Shown: one piece after another, positions 11,801 through 23,160 of the stretch
Position numbering within the stretch: position 1 is the first letter of the stretch
Layout of the letters: each line of letters opens with the position of its first letter
Source: Dichetophora obliterata
Lineage: Eukaryota; Arthropoda; Insecta; Diptera; Sciomyzidae
Assembly: GCA_963920525.1 (NCBI GenBank)
Contig: OY986437.1
Span: 32,151,563 to 32,215,562 of the forward strand
Direction of reading: 5' to 3'
DNA: 64,000 nucleotides
Notes under the pieces: generated by a model
The model's input: the letters and a program-made list of their open reading frames with translations, nothing else
What the model was told of the DNA's origin: nothing
Database searches by the model: none
Position numbers and translations under genes: made by a program

Positions 11801-14416
11801 TATAAAATATAAAATATAAAATATAAAATATAAAATATAAAATATAAAATATAAAATATAAATATAAATATAAAATATAAAATATAAAATATAAAATATA
11901 AAATATAAAATATAAATATAAAATATAAAATATAAAATATAAAATATAAAATATAAAATATAAAATATAAAATATAAAATATAAAATATAAAATATAAAA
12001 TATAAAATATAAAATATAAAATATAAAATATAAATATAAAATATAAAATATAAAATATAAAATATAAATATAAATATAAAATATAAAATATAAAATATAA
12101 AATATAAAATATAAAATATAAAATATAAAATATAAAATATAAAATATAAAATATAAAATATAAAATATAAAATATAAAATATAAAATATAAAATATAAAA
12201 TATAAAATATAAAATATAAAATATAAAATATAAAATATAAATATAAAATATAAAATATAAAATATAAAATATAAAATATAAAATATAAAATATAAAATAT
12301 AAAATATAAAATATAAATATAAAATATAAAATATAAAATATAAAATATAAAATATAAAATATAAAATATAAAATATAAAATATAAATATAAAATATAAAA
12401 TATAAAATATAAAATATAAAATATAAAATATAAAATATAAAATATAAAATATAAAAATATAAAATATAAAATAATAATATAATATTAAAATATAAAATAT
12501 AAAATATAAAATATAAAATATAAAATATAAAATATAAAATATAAAATATAAAATATAAAATATAAAATATAAAATATAAAATATAAAATATAAAATATAA
12601 AATATAAAATATAAAATATAAAATATAAAATATAAAATATAAAATATAAAATATAAAATATAAATATAAAATATAAAATATAAAATATAAAATATAAAAT
12701 ATAAAATATAAATATAAAATATAAAATATAAAATATAAAATATAAAATATAAAATATAAAATATAAAATATAAAATATAAAATATAAAATATAAAATATA
12801 AAATATAAAATATAAAATATAAAATATAAAATATAAAATATAAAATATAAAATATAAAATATAAAATATAAAATATAAAATATAAAATATAAAAATAAAA
12901 ATATAAAATATAAAATATAAAATATAAATATAAAATATAAAATATAAATATAAATATAAAATATAAAATATAAAATATAAAATATAAAATATAAAATATA
13001 AAATATAAAATATAAAATATAAAATATAAAATATAAAATATAAAATATAAAATATAAAATATAAAATATAAAATATAAAATATAAAATATAAAATATAAA
13101 ATATAAAATATAAAATATAAAATATAAATATAAAATATAAAATATAAAATATAAAATATAAAATATAAAATATAAAATATAAAATATAAAATATAAAATA
13201 TAAAATATAAAATATAAAATATAAAATATAAAATATAAAATATAAAATATAAAATATAAAATATAAAATATAAAATATAAAATATAAAATATAAAATATA
13301 AAATATAAAATATAAAATATAAAATATAAAATATAAAATATAAAATATAAAATATAAAATATAAAATATAAAATATAAAATATAAAATATAAAATATAAA
13401 ATATAAAATATAAAATATAAAATATAAAATATAAAATATAAAATATAAAATATAAAATATAAAATATAAAATATAAAATATAAAATATAAAATATAAAAT
13501 ATAAAATATAAAATATAAAATATAAAATATAAAATATAAAATATAAAATATAAAATATAAAATATAAAATATAAAATATAAAATATAAAATATAAAATAT
13601 AAAATATAAAATATAAAATATAAAATATAAAATATAAAATATAAAATATAAAATATAAAATATAAAATATAAAATATAAAATATAAAATATAAAATATAA
13701 AATATAAAATATAAAATATAAAATATAAAATATAAAATATAAAATATAAAATATAAAATATAAAATATAAAATATAAAATATAAAATATAAAATATAAAA
13801 TATAAAATATAAAATATAAAATATAAAATATAAAATATAAAATATAAAATATAAAATATAAAATATAAAATATAAAATATAAAATATAAAATATAAAATA
13901 TAAAATATAAAATATAAAATATAAAATATAAAATATAAAATATAAAATATAAAATATAAAATATAAAATATAAAATATAAAATATAAAATATAAAATATA
14001 AAATATAAAATATAAAATATAAAATATAAAATATAAAATATAAAATATAAAATATAAAATATAAAATATAAAATATAAAATATAAAATATAAAATATAAA
14101 ATATAAAATATAAAATATAAAATATAAAATATAAAATATAAAATATAAAATATAAAATATAAAATATAAAATATAAAATATAAAATATAAAATATAAAAT
14201 ATAAAATATAAAATATAAAATATAAAATATAAAATATAAAATATAAAATATAAAATATAAAATATAAAATATAAAATATAAAATATAAAATATAAAATAT
14301 AAAATATAAAATATAAAATATAAAATATAAAATATAAAATATAAAATATAAAATATAAAATATAAAATATAAAATATAAAATATAAAATATAAAATATAA
14401 AATATAAAATATAAAA
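8888..14416. repeat. 5.5-kb tandem array of the 7-bp satellite AAAATAT
   Basis: The heptamer AAAATAT is repeated about 790 times, almost entirely without G or C. Occasional units lose one A (6 bp) or gain an A. These variants are concentrated between about 10240 and 12960, while the outer parts are almost pure. Because 7 is not a multiple of 3 and the minus-strand heptamer ATATTTT contains no stop in any phase, all three minus frames are open and read as the periodic peptide YFIFYIL. This explains the enormous spurious minus-strand open frame (8904-14510), which should not be annotated as a gene. Each unit contains TATAAAA. Confidence 0.97.
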
Positions 14417-14442
14417 CATAATAAATAATATATATATATATA

Positions 14443-14754
14443 TTAGGGCGGGTCAATTTGTATGGACGAATTTTTTGGAGGTCTGGCTCAGCGAAATTCG
14501 TAAAATACATGTAATTTCAAGACTTTTTCTCCACTACAGCATATACAAATTCTGAAAAAAAGCTGTGCGGACTTTCGTAAATAGATTTTGTTCTCAATTA
14601 TAAAATATGAATGTATGAATGTATGTGTATGAATCTATTTACGAAAGTCCGCACAGCTTTTTTCAGAATTTGTATATGCTGTAGTGGAGAAAAAGTCTTG
14701 AAATTACATGTATTTTACGAATTTCGCTGAGCCAGAATTTGACCCGCCCTAATA
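14443..14754. mobile_element. Foldback MITE inserted in a TA run at the satellite edge
   Basis: A near-perfect inverted repeat. The left arm starts TTAGGGCGGGTCAA and the right arm ends with its complement at 14739-14753. Arms of about 120 bp pair almost without mismatch around a loop of about 45 bp (14588-14632). The left arm differs by about 23 extra bases after the first 14 (about 14457-14481) and by one base in an A run. Both sides are flanked by (TA)n. There is no coding capacity. The superfamily is not assignable from the ends alone. Confidence 0.88.
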
Positions 14755-16300
14755 TATATATATATAATTAATGATATAGGATAAAAGATTTCAGATATAA
14801 GTTTGAAGGTTAAAAATTTAGCTCTTTCCTTAATAAAAAAAAAGTTAGATATTAACTAAATTTCTTTGAGTTAATCTAATTAAAAAAGTAATTTGTATTT
14901 CTTGGTGTTTAACGCCTTATTAATGAATCTTTTGACAGCTTTTTTGCATTTGCTGTTTTAAAAAGGGAACGGTTATTTTTTAACTCTTCTGTCTTCTTCC
15001 CTCTGTTACAGAGAGTAACAGGCGTAGAAAGAGAGTCCCTTGTTTTCTAACATTTAAATGTCATTTATTGTCTTAGACATTTTCTTGATTTTCTTTACTA
15101 TTTTTTTTGTCGTTTTCAACGTTCGCATACTATGAATTATTATTGTTATTAATTTTTATAGTTTTTCATCTACCTTTTTTTATTTAGTGGGTGTTGTGTT
15201 GTAGTCTTTGTCACAATTCCACGTGCGTTGAGCTGTAATTAAAATATATTTATGACTTTCAATAAGTTTTATGAATGGTGCCGTGCCGCTGCACTCTAGC
15301 ACTCTAGCGTACTCGGTTGCAGTGTTGCCATATCGTCGCATTGGTGTCTGTGCTAATTACCCCCTGTGGAGTTTTTTATACGGTGATATACAGCTTGTAA
15401 TATATGTTGTTTAAGAAACAGCGGGTGATTTTCAGCAAAGCAATAAAAATTGCAAGTTGTTAAAATATTTTCTATGCTAAAAAATTGCTTTCAGAAGTGC
15501 TGCCAATTTGACACAAATAATTTTTTAAACTGAGTTGCAGCAGTTGGCCGCGTTTTTTGTTTGACTGTGATGTGCTCAAAATTGCATTTAATTGATTTTT
15601 CACTTTGCGCGTCAAAATATTATATGCGGCTTTTTGAGCTCTTCACACGCACACACCATGACATCGAGTACATAAAATAATGATAAAAAATAGCTTTTGT
15701 GTGTAATTATAATTGCTGTAATTACACTTTCGTTTGCCGTAATTAATTATTTCACTCTTCGTGGCGTCGCCGGGCACCTCAGTATATATATGCTATATAC
15801 TCATGTATAGTATGTATCTGTGCACCATTTATATATGTATAAATATATTTGCCATCGCGGTAACCGTGTGTCCTCGGCAGCACTGTATTTCGTTGCTGTC
15901 TTTTGTGTAGGGGGGGCGGTTTTTGTTAAGTTTTTATTTTATTTTTGCCATATCTTGTATCTAGACCAGACTGTATTATTTTGAGTTGGAAAAAAACAGA
16001 CAAACCAATTATTGTTGGGTGCAAAATGCCGGTTCTTAGCCGCCTTATAAACGAGGACGCTCTTGTTAGTTCTCTAGTATTAGTTCAATTAAACTATTTT
16101 GTTTATTTTTAGCAGAAATCTCTGTATTGTGGTGCAATTAATGAGTGTGTGTGTGTGTGTGTGAGTGATAGTGATAGTGTTAGTTTGTATTGTTGCTGTT
16201 TTTGAGTGCTTTGAACCCTGTATTAATTATTGTAATTAAAGTTGAAAAACAATTGAGCTTTAAGTGATGTATGTTTGTGTCTGTATGTGTTTGTGTGTGT
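14755..16300. promoter_or_regulatory. Unique intron block with a cluster of homeodomain TAAT cores
   Basis: No repeat is recognised here apart from a short (GT)n at 16145-16163. TAATT-type cores are dense at 15352, 15589, 15704-15750, 16083, 16138 and 16218-16250. Within 15704-15750 alone there are TAATTATAATTG, TAATTA and TAATTAATTAT. Such sites are bound by Antp- and Dll-class homeodomains. This may be a Dll intronic enhancer, possibly autoregulatory. It is an inference from motif density in A+T-rich DNA, so chance occurrence must be considered. Confidence 0.35.
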
Positions 16301-16752
16301 CAGTGGCGTAGATAGTTTTTGGTTGTGAGGGCATCCGTAGAAATATAATGTCCTTAAAAAGTATATTTTTGAATACCTGATTACATGACTGTTTTGTGAA
16401 GCCGAATATCATGTTTCACAGCCTCACTTTGTTGAAACGTCGAAATACGGTCGGTAGGTTAAAAAAGTTATGGGCTTGTTAAATTGAATCTTAACAACAC
16501 TGAATTTCTGGAAGCTACACTATATCACTATATCTCTAGTAATTGTTGAGGGATTTAGAGAAATTAAACACTGAACTTAATCAAATTTTGATAACTTTCT
16601 TAAGAAAAAGAAGAATTTTTGGCAATACATATACATTTGGTTTCGTGCTTAGCTTAATATTTGAATCAATTCACAATAACGTGATATATTTGGCAATAAT
16701 TCCATGTCTCTGGGGGGGTCCTGATCCGCGGATCCCTCATATCTACGCCACT
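16301..16752. mobile_element. Non-autonomous TIR element, CAGTGGCGTAGATA ends
   Basis: The sequence starts CAGTGGCGTAGATA and ends TATCTACGCCACTT, an inverted terminal repeat of about 14 bp that encloses about 450 bp. The flanks are GT-rich (gtgtgtgt on the left, gtgtgtac on the right) and could be an 8-bp target duplication, but low complexity makes that weak. A run of seven G lies close to the right end. The CAGTGG start is hAT-like. The open frame inside (16543-16854) shows no transposase motif. Confidence 0.65.
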
Positions 16753-18253
16753 TGTGTGTACGTGGGTGTATGCTTGGAAGGTTTGCCTTATAATAAAGTA
16801 GATAAATCGATGGACATTTATTTAACCAAGTTCTTTTTTGAGTCGAGCAAATGACGATAAAGATGAAATGACGAGATGACGATAAAGATGAAATAAAATA
16901 TGTTTTTATTTCAAGGATAGTAAAAGAATACCATACAGCTATTAACGAATTTCTTAATACGAAAAAAATAGCAAGATTGGTTTTTGGATTGCGGAAATTG
17001 TAACGGTATACAATTTAATAAAACTACTTTGGTTGTAAATCAAAACTATTTATAATAAATTCATTAATGTTCCTTTTTCAATAGTAAAGAGATGAACCTA
17101 TTTTTAATTATTGGTCGGACTAAAACGCTTCTCAAACGTTCCTTAGTTTTGTTCGGAAATGAATTCACAGAAGCATAACAAGAATGGCGAATATTACAAT
17201 AAAAGCTAGTTTGACGAACATTATTTTTTGAAATGTGATTTCTTAAATCTTTCTTTTTCATTTAGAAAAAACATTGAAAATGTTGAAAATTTTTAACAAA
17301 AAATAAATAAATTAGAATTATTTGAAATGATTAGTAGATCACGAAAATTTTTATTTTGCATAAGAAATTACTTGAACCTTTTAAATAGGCCTTAAAACTT
17401 AAAAACTATCAAAGTTCGGCAGGTGAGAAAAGGATTTAGATTTTCATAACTTGTTATATTTTCATTTAAACCATGTTTTTCCAATGTCCAAAATTTTATC
17501 TGCCACTTTTTGTAAACATAAAAGCTACAACCTGTTTTATATGGTTGGTGTTGACTCCCCAATGAACACCCTGTATTTCTCGCCCGTGATGTTTGGTGAT
17601 TTTCTTTGTTTTTTTTTCTCGCAAGAAGTGCTGCCTACCTAGTCTCTAAACTCTGTTTGTTTTAAGTTTAGAAATAAATATGACCTCGGTCGTGTTACTT
17701 CTATTTCTTCAAAATCAACTGTGTATTTTTATTTAAAGATTTCCCGCTGTTTTTATAAAGTATTAACTTTTCCCCCGATATCTCCGAATAAACAGTTGGT
17801 TTTTGTGAAGTTTGGTAAATTTTGTATGAAAATTTTGCACAAAATATTACAAAAGTTTAAAAGGCCATTTAAAAAATGTATCTTTGATTTAACCAAATAT
17901 GTTTCTATTTTTATCTGATTTATCTTTAATCTGCTTCCAATTATATCTGCCCCTTTTCACAAAATATAGAGTTATGACGTTTTTACCTTAATAATTTTTT
18001 TTGTAAATTATTGTATGGAAAATTTTAATAAAAAAGGTAAAGATGAACTATGAATATATACAATTTAATAATGTAATAATATTATAATAAATAAACGGAC
18101 TTGCAACCGAAATATCATTTTACTCAAAGTAAAAAATTATATATATTTTAATAGTTGTAATATATATTTATTTATAATATTTATTTATTTATATACAATA
18201 TTTATTTATAATAATATATATTTAATATATATTTTAATTTTCAAAACATAGCA
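16753..18253. other. Dll intron, nothing recognised
   Basis: A+T-rich sequence with scattered short open frames of low complexity. There is a direct duplication of a short GATGACGATAAAGATGAAAT-like phrase at 16851-16895. No mobile-element ends or conserved protein motifs were seen. Confidence 0.4.
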
Positions 18254-18709
18254 GAGTAATTCACGATCTTCTTGCATCGTTGCAAATGCAAAATAAGCTG
18301 CTTTTACTTAAGCAAAAAGAATTATATGCTTTTACTTAAGCAAAAAGCATTATATGCATTTGCAATATGCATGCATTTGCTATTACAACACGCTCATGCA
18401 AATGCAATGAAATTGCATGACACTATTGTGAATGAATGTATTTATTTTACATTGAACACCACCACCAATACTTTTTGAAAACCGCTGATGGAGCAGCTGT
18501 TTTCATTGTCTACATTTTTATAATAAAACGAAGAAGTTTCATTTACTCGTAAAATATTGCATCAACTATCTAAACACATCATACAATTGAAGGTGTGCTC
18601 ACAAAAATCTACGCTTGCAAAAACAAACCCTACAATTAAAGGTGTGCTCACAAAAATCTACGCTTGCAAAAACACATTTGTAACGATGCAACAAGATCAT
18701 GAATAACCC
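18254..18709. mobile_element. MITE family A, copy 1
   Basis: Terminal inverted repeats of about 35 bp. The left end reads GAGTAATTCACGATCTT and the right end, reversed, reads GGGTTATTCATGATCTT; both continue into TGCATCGTT and CAAATG. The interior is rich in ATGCAAAT-like octamers. It also holds a direct duplication of about 50 bp containing GGTGTGCTCACAAAAATCTA (about 18591 and 18641). A second member of the family lies at 35935-36328. No coding capacity. Confidence 0.78.
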
Positions 18710-18779
18710 TTGTCTGTTTAGAGGGATCGTTTAAAGGGTTATTGTTTTTGTTTTTGCCTCAAGTTTTTCTTCTATAGAA

Positions 18780-19300
18780 GTGTTTTTTTCGATTAATTTT
18801 CGATACAAATTAGAGATAAAACTGATTCCAACGTCATTCGGGTTGTAATTCAAACTGAATTACCCATTGCGAATTATTTAATTTGGAGCATAATTGAGCC
18901 TTGAATTACGAACGAGAGCCGAATTAAGTAATTCAAGGTGCTGTGAGAACATGCTATTAAGACTTCTCTCGGTGATTCGTTAGCGACTCTTCCCAGAGAA
19001 TGGCTTACGAACCAGGGAATAGCTAACTTAATTCGGCTATCGTTCGTTATTCAAAGTGCCGTGAGAACATGCTATTAAGACCTTTCTCGGCGATTCGTTA
19101 GCGACTCTTCCCAGAGAATGGCTTACGAACCTTTAGGTGATTCGTTTGCGAATCTTCCAGGCGAATCTCTTTTATGACTCAGCTGCTTACAGTCGGCGAT
19201 ACCCGGATGACTCCCAAATGAGCTCGCCGGCGATTGTCTCATCTTCCAAGCGATTCGCTGGCGATTCTACAGCGATTAAAAATGTTTGTAGGGTGAGTTC
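18780..19300. repeat. 118-bp tandem duplication with inverted segments
   Basis: A segment holding GAGAACATGCTATTAAGAC and GATTCGTTAGCGACTCTTCC occurs at 18945 and again at 19063, a period of 118 bp. Each copy also contains a mirror-related piece: ACGAACGAGAGCCGAATTAAG at about 18908 is answered by its inverted form at about 19028. Shorter GGCGATTCG-like words continue to about 19285. The block is noticeably richer in G+C than its surroundings and looks like part of a foldback element of unknown class. Confidence 0.7.
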
Positions 19301-20880
19301 TTCTTTGAACCAGTGATGTGATTTTCATGCTAAAAATCCCAAATCCATTTGTAAAAATCCCTTTTTCGCTCACAAAAAATTCTGAAATCCCGCAAAAAAT
19401 CCCTCAAATTTTAATGGCAAATTAAACAAAACAAACAATTTTTGTTTCTTTATATATGTATATGATTATTTAATAAACATGCAGTGAAATATAAAATCTT
19501 ATTTTATTTCTTAAAATTAATTGAGATCAAAAAATGAACTTATAGCAACATATATAATGATGGTATAAGCACCACAACGTATTTATTGAGGTGCCTCGCT
19601 TGTATGACGAGAAAAAAGTTCCATTTAAACCCTTCTAAAAATGAACCTTGATCTATTTTATTATGATTCCCAAAATATTTTGTATGTAACGAAAACCGTC
19701 AGTGAGCTGAGACTTTCTACAAAAACGTAAAAAAATTATGTTTTTCGTAAATGTATTGGCTGCTGTAATAGTTGTAAAAAAATAAACTGTCAGATATTAA
19801 AGGTCGGAAAAAACTTTTCCAATTTACATCAAAAAACTTTGAATTTTTGCAATCGTATTAAAGACACTGCTGTTTTTCATAATTTTTTGGAATTTTTTTA
19901 AAAAGTTATATTTTTTAAATTCAATTAACTTCTTTATTTTTAGTGCTATCCGCACTTTCAAAATATCGTTGAAAATGTTTTGAGTGCTTGCATTATTTTC
20001 TGGTGCAAAAATTACCTTACGAATTGCTTAAATTGTTACATATTAAAGCAAAAATATTAATTATAAAATAATGTTATTGTTAATGTTAAAATGATGTTAT
20101 TTTAATTTTCAAAGTTTTTGTATGGAAACCAAATAAAAAATAACAAAAATATGTGAATATATTAAGCACTTGTCTCGGCCTTTATTTTCTGACAATTAAT
20201 TTTTTTATAGCTTTTACACATTAAAAACAATATAAAAGCACTTGTTAAAAAAGACAAATTTACTTTAAATGAATTCAAAATTAATAGTTTATGAATTTTT
20301 TTTATGTTATGAAAACATAAGAGTTCATAAATGGACAAAAAACCACCTTGTCCTCGTCGTTTGTTTGTATGACGCTAAGTGTGGGATCATAAATATTTCA
20401 AAAATTTATAATTTTGCCAAAATTTGACATTTTTGTTTTCAAAATTAGACACTTTTCCGTTTTTTTTCTCGAAATTATACATTTTATTCGAAAGAACAAC
20501 ATTTCTTAAAATTTCAAAATTTTTCTCAAGATTTATGCATATTTTGTGTTTACTAGATTTTTTTAAGATTTTTTTTTTCAAGATATTTTTTTCCCCAAGA
20601 TTTTAGATGTTTCAAGATTTTGACCTTCAAGTATTCGGACCACTCCCATTTTATTTGAATTGAAAAATCGAAAAACTGATATTTTAAAAATCGCCATATT
20701 CGAGAAAGCAGTTTTTATATTTTGCTCATTTAATTTAGATTTTCAATTAGATTGCAATTTTTAGTGAATTGAATTTTTTACGCCGAAATATTCGTTTTAA
20801 TTATTTTTTTTTCATATGCTTACCATGTAATATTAGCGACTATCGTCAATATCTGCAACTACTACGAAGTCACATTTTTT
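19301..20880. other. Dll intron, nothing recognised
   Basis: Very A+T-rich, with many poly-T and poly-A runs and low-complexity open frames. A degenerate short repeat of AAAATCCC-type phrases is visible at 19325-19405. No gene or transposon boundary could be supported. Confidence 0.4.
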
Positions 20881-20928
20881 GGATCAACCCCCCCCCCCCC
20901 AAAATTGAGTGTCTGGATCCGCCACTGT
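20881..20928. mobile_element. Terminus of a hAT-like TIR element (partner end not found)
   Basis: Reading on the minus strand, the end is CAGTGGCGGATCCAGACACT, followed by a run of 13 G and TTGATCC. The CAGTGGCG start and the subterminal G run with a GATC phrase resemble the right end of the element at 16301-16752, suggesting the same family. I could not identify the opposite end, so the element boundary is open. Confidence 0.45.
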
Positions 20929-20929
20929 T

Positions 20930-21535
20930 CTGAGCTACATTTCATTTTTTCTGAAATGCATTATTACGGATTCTGAGCTACATTTTATATGTTCTGAAAT
21001 ACATGTACAGTTTCTGAACTACAACTCATATTTCCGAAATACAATTGAAGCGTTCTCGCGAATAACGTTGTAAACGACAAAAATTGTAATTGTTCAGTTT
21101 TATTCATTTTTATTAATTGTTTTTTGGATATGCGATAAAAATACCCCAAACTGCTCAACAGTTTACTCAGTTCTGTTTGTATATAATACAAGAGAGTGAT
21201 TCTAACAGGTATTCGCAAAAAAAAAACACTAAAAAAATGTCATTTACAACGTTATTCGCGATTATGCTTTAATTCACGATTTCTGAACTACATTTTACAA
21301 TTCGTAAATACAACTTACGCTTTCTGAACTTCAACTTACTATTCCTAACTACAATACATTTAACTTATCTGAAATACAATTATCGAATTCTGAATTTTAA
21401 TTTACTATTCTGAACTACAATTTACTTTTCTGTAATGCAATTTATGGAGTCTGAACTACATTTCACAATTCTGAACTACAATTCATAACGCTGAAATAAA
21501 ATTTAAGTTTTCTGAACTACAACTTGAAAAGGTGT
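20930..21535. repeat. Degenerate minisatellite with TTCTGAACTACAA core, about 20-25 bp unit
   Basis: The phrase TTCTGAACTACAATTTA and close variants (CTGAGCTACATTT, CTGAAATACAATT) recur more than 20 times with spacing of about 20-25 bp. The array is split by a 206-bp inverted-repeat element at 21056-21261, and the same repeat resumes on the far side. Confidence 0.8.
21056..21261. mobile_element. 206-bp TIR element inside the 21-bp minisatellite
   Basis: Inverted terminal repeats of 24 bp, beginning TCGCGAATAACGTTGTAAA at the left and ending with the complement at the right, with one mismatch. The A+T-rich interior has no coding capacity. It interrupts the CTGAACTACA minisatellite, so it inserted after that array formed. 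Confidence 0.75.
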
Positions 21536-22291
21536 AGTTCCTTCAAATATCATATCAGGATTTATGGTTTATAATTATCTTGACTTGTAAAATGACATAA
21601 AAAAATGCAAATGAATAACATAAAACGTTTTTTTGTAACTTTACTTTACACAAAAGCTTTATACAAAAAGCTTCAGTTTTGTTAAACAGTGTAACTTGTT
21701 GGTATTTATCTGGGTAATGTTACTAGATAAAAATATTCTTAAAGCGCCTGAGTTGTCTTTTTGTTGATCTGTAATTTTATCTGAAATGAATCAATCAATC
21801 AAACTTACTACGTAAATAAATAATTAACCTAAGTTAATTAAAATACAGTATTTTACAAAATTTTTCAATTGACTGTTTTAAGATCACGCATATTAATTTC
21901 TTGTTTAATAAACTTGCAAAAAAGTGAATAAAGTATAGCATATAATGGAACTTACCATTACTATGAACGGTTTCAACAATATTGAAACTGCAATTATTAT
22001 AGCTTGTAATTAAAAAAAATGGTTCAGAAAAACCCCCACCACAACTCTTTCAAAATAAATATTCATAGCATAAAGACAAAAAAGCCTTAACCTATAACGT
22101 TTAATGCTGATCTAAAATCAGTCTGTTTTTTCTTATAATCATTAATGTAATATACACATACACATTTATATATAAACATTTATATATAAATATATATTAA
22201 TTTATTCAAAAATTTCAAACTTATAAATATTAACGATGAAGTAAAAAAATTAATTATTGAATAAAAAAAAACGAACAATTTCCAATTGCAG
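21536..22291 (+). other. Dll intron 3' end with splice acceptor
   Basis: A+T-rich intron without recognised repeats. The acceptor is TTGCAG, ending at 22291, after a run of A and a short pyrimidine-containing stretch. It directly precedes the homeobox exon. Confidence 0.55.
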
Positions 22292-22485
22292 ATTTTTCAA
22301 TATCCGACAAATGCGAAGATTCTGGATTACGCGTAAATGGCAAGGGCAAAAAAATGCGCAAACCCCGCACAATTTATAGTTCGCTGCAATTACAACAATT
22401 AAATCGGCGATTTCAGCGGACACAGTATTTGGCCTTGCCGGAACGTGCTGAGCTGGCAGCGAGTCTGGGCTTAACGCAGACGCAA
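22292..22485 (+). CDS. Dll: Distal-less, homeobox exon (homeodomain residues 1-44)
   Basis: With the G carried over from 4581, this exon encodes 65 residues. [20 protein letters not shown] is followed by the homeodomain from [10 protein letters not shown] to LGLTQTQ. R5, Y8, L16, F20 and Y25 of the homeodomain are all as expected for Dll/Dlx proteins. The exon stops after Q44 at a GTAAGT donor (22486). This is the known position of the intron that separates the first two homeodomain helices from helix 3 (VKIWFQNRRSK). Helix 3, the DNA-recognition helix, is therefore encoded by a later exon that I did not find before 64000. No insertions or frame damage are present. The protein is a nuclear transcription factor for limb and appendage development. 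Confidence 0.97.
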
Positions 22486-22885
22486 GTAAGTCGAAGGAAT
22501 TTTATTTGACTATCATGCTATTACTCTTGTTTGGGGCTTTTAAACATATGTTCTGTTTTGTCTTTACTGTGAATAAAAGAGAAAAATATGTTGTAAATTG
22601 CGTGTTGGAGTTGCGCAAAATATTTCCATGAGCCTGACAATTAGAATTTTCAAAACTATCAAAGGAATATTATGAAGCGAATTTTAGGGGTATTACTTCA
22701 GATAGCGTTAATAAAATTAGTTTGAATAAAATATAAGTACGCTCCTGAGACAGAAGGTATTTGAAAATGTGAGCATAGTTAGCCCATTCTTGCAAAAAGT
22801 TACGTTAAATAAAATTGTATAAAATGTTAGTAATTAGGTTTCACAACTACAAAGACAATATATAAAACTTTTAATGTTTTTAAAA
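22486..22885 (+). other. Start of the Dll intron inside the homeobox
   Basis: Begins with the GTAAGT donor. About 400 bp of sequence without recognised repeats. The intron continues past the window end, so it exceeds 41.5 kb. Confidence 0.6.
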
Positions 22886-23160
22886 GTAACCCAGTGGGCA
22901 TTTTAGCTAGCGTTACGCAAAAGAAAGCTTGCTAGTAGTGGTCTTATTGGCGTCAATACCCAGTGGGCAATTGCAGGAGTCCAAAGGCCTTCGTTAGGTT
23001 TTAAAAGGCCTTCCAGGTTAGAAGAAAAAGCAATATAAATATCAACTTCAAATAAAAAAGTCTAACAATTACAGATTTGAACCATGGTCCCCTCATGCAG
23101 CGGTTCGACATTTTACCCACTCGTCTACCGTGGTTGTTAAGAATCCATTGCTTATTTTGC
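22886..23160 (-). mobile_element. tRNA-headed SINE copy, minus strand, with CCCAGTGGGCA-bounded repeat
   Basis: On the minus strand there is a tRNA-like head (about 23137-23074). It holds an A-box-like TAGACGAGTGGG (23128-23117) and a B-box-like GGTTCAAATC (23083-23074), followed by a body phrase GTTGATATTTATATTGCTTT (about 23046-23027). The same body phrase follows a tRNA-like head at 63363 and occurs alone near 30100, which defines a dispersed family. CCCAGTGGGCA occurs at 22890 and 22961 and, inverted, at 23888, bounding an associated repeat that shares the phrase TTATTGGCGTCAATAC with 23833-23850. Confidence 0.6.

Noticed and set aside
8888..14416. CRISPR array
   Set aside because: Direct repeats have no spacers and the sequence is eukaryotic nuclear DNA.
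12485..14419. 644-residue minus-strand open frame
   Set aside because: Another frame of the same satellite.
8904..14510. 1868-residue minus-strand open frame
   Set aside because: It is the translation of the 7-bp repeat, which is open in all three minus frames because 7 is not a multiple of 3 and its reverse complement lacks stop codons. It has no start context or protein family.
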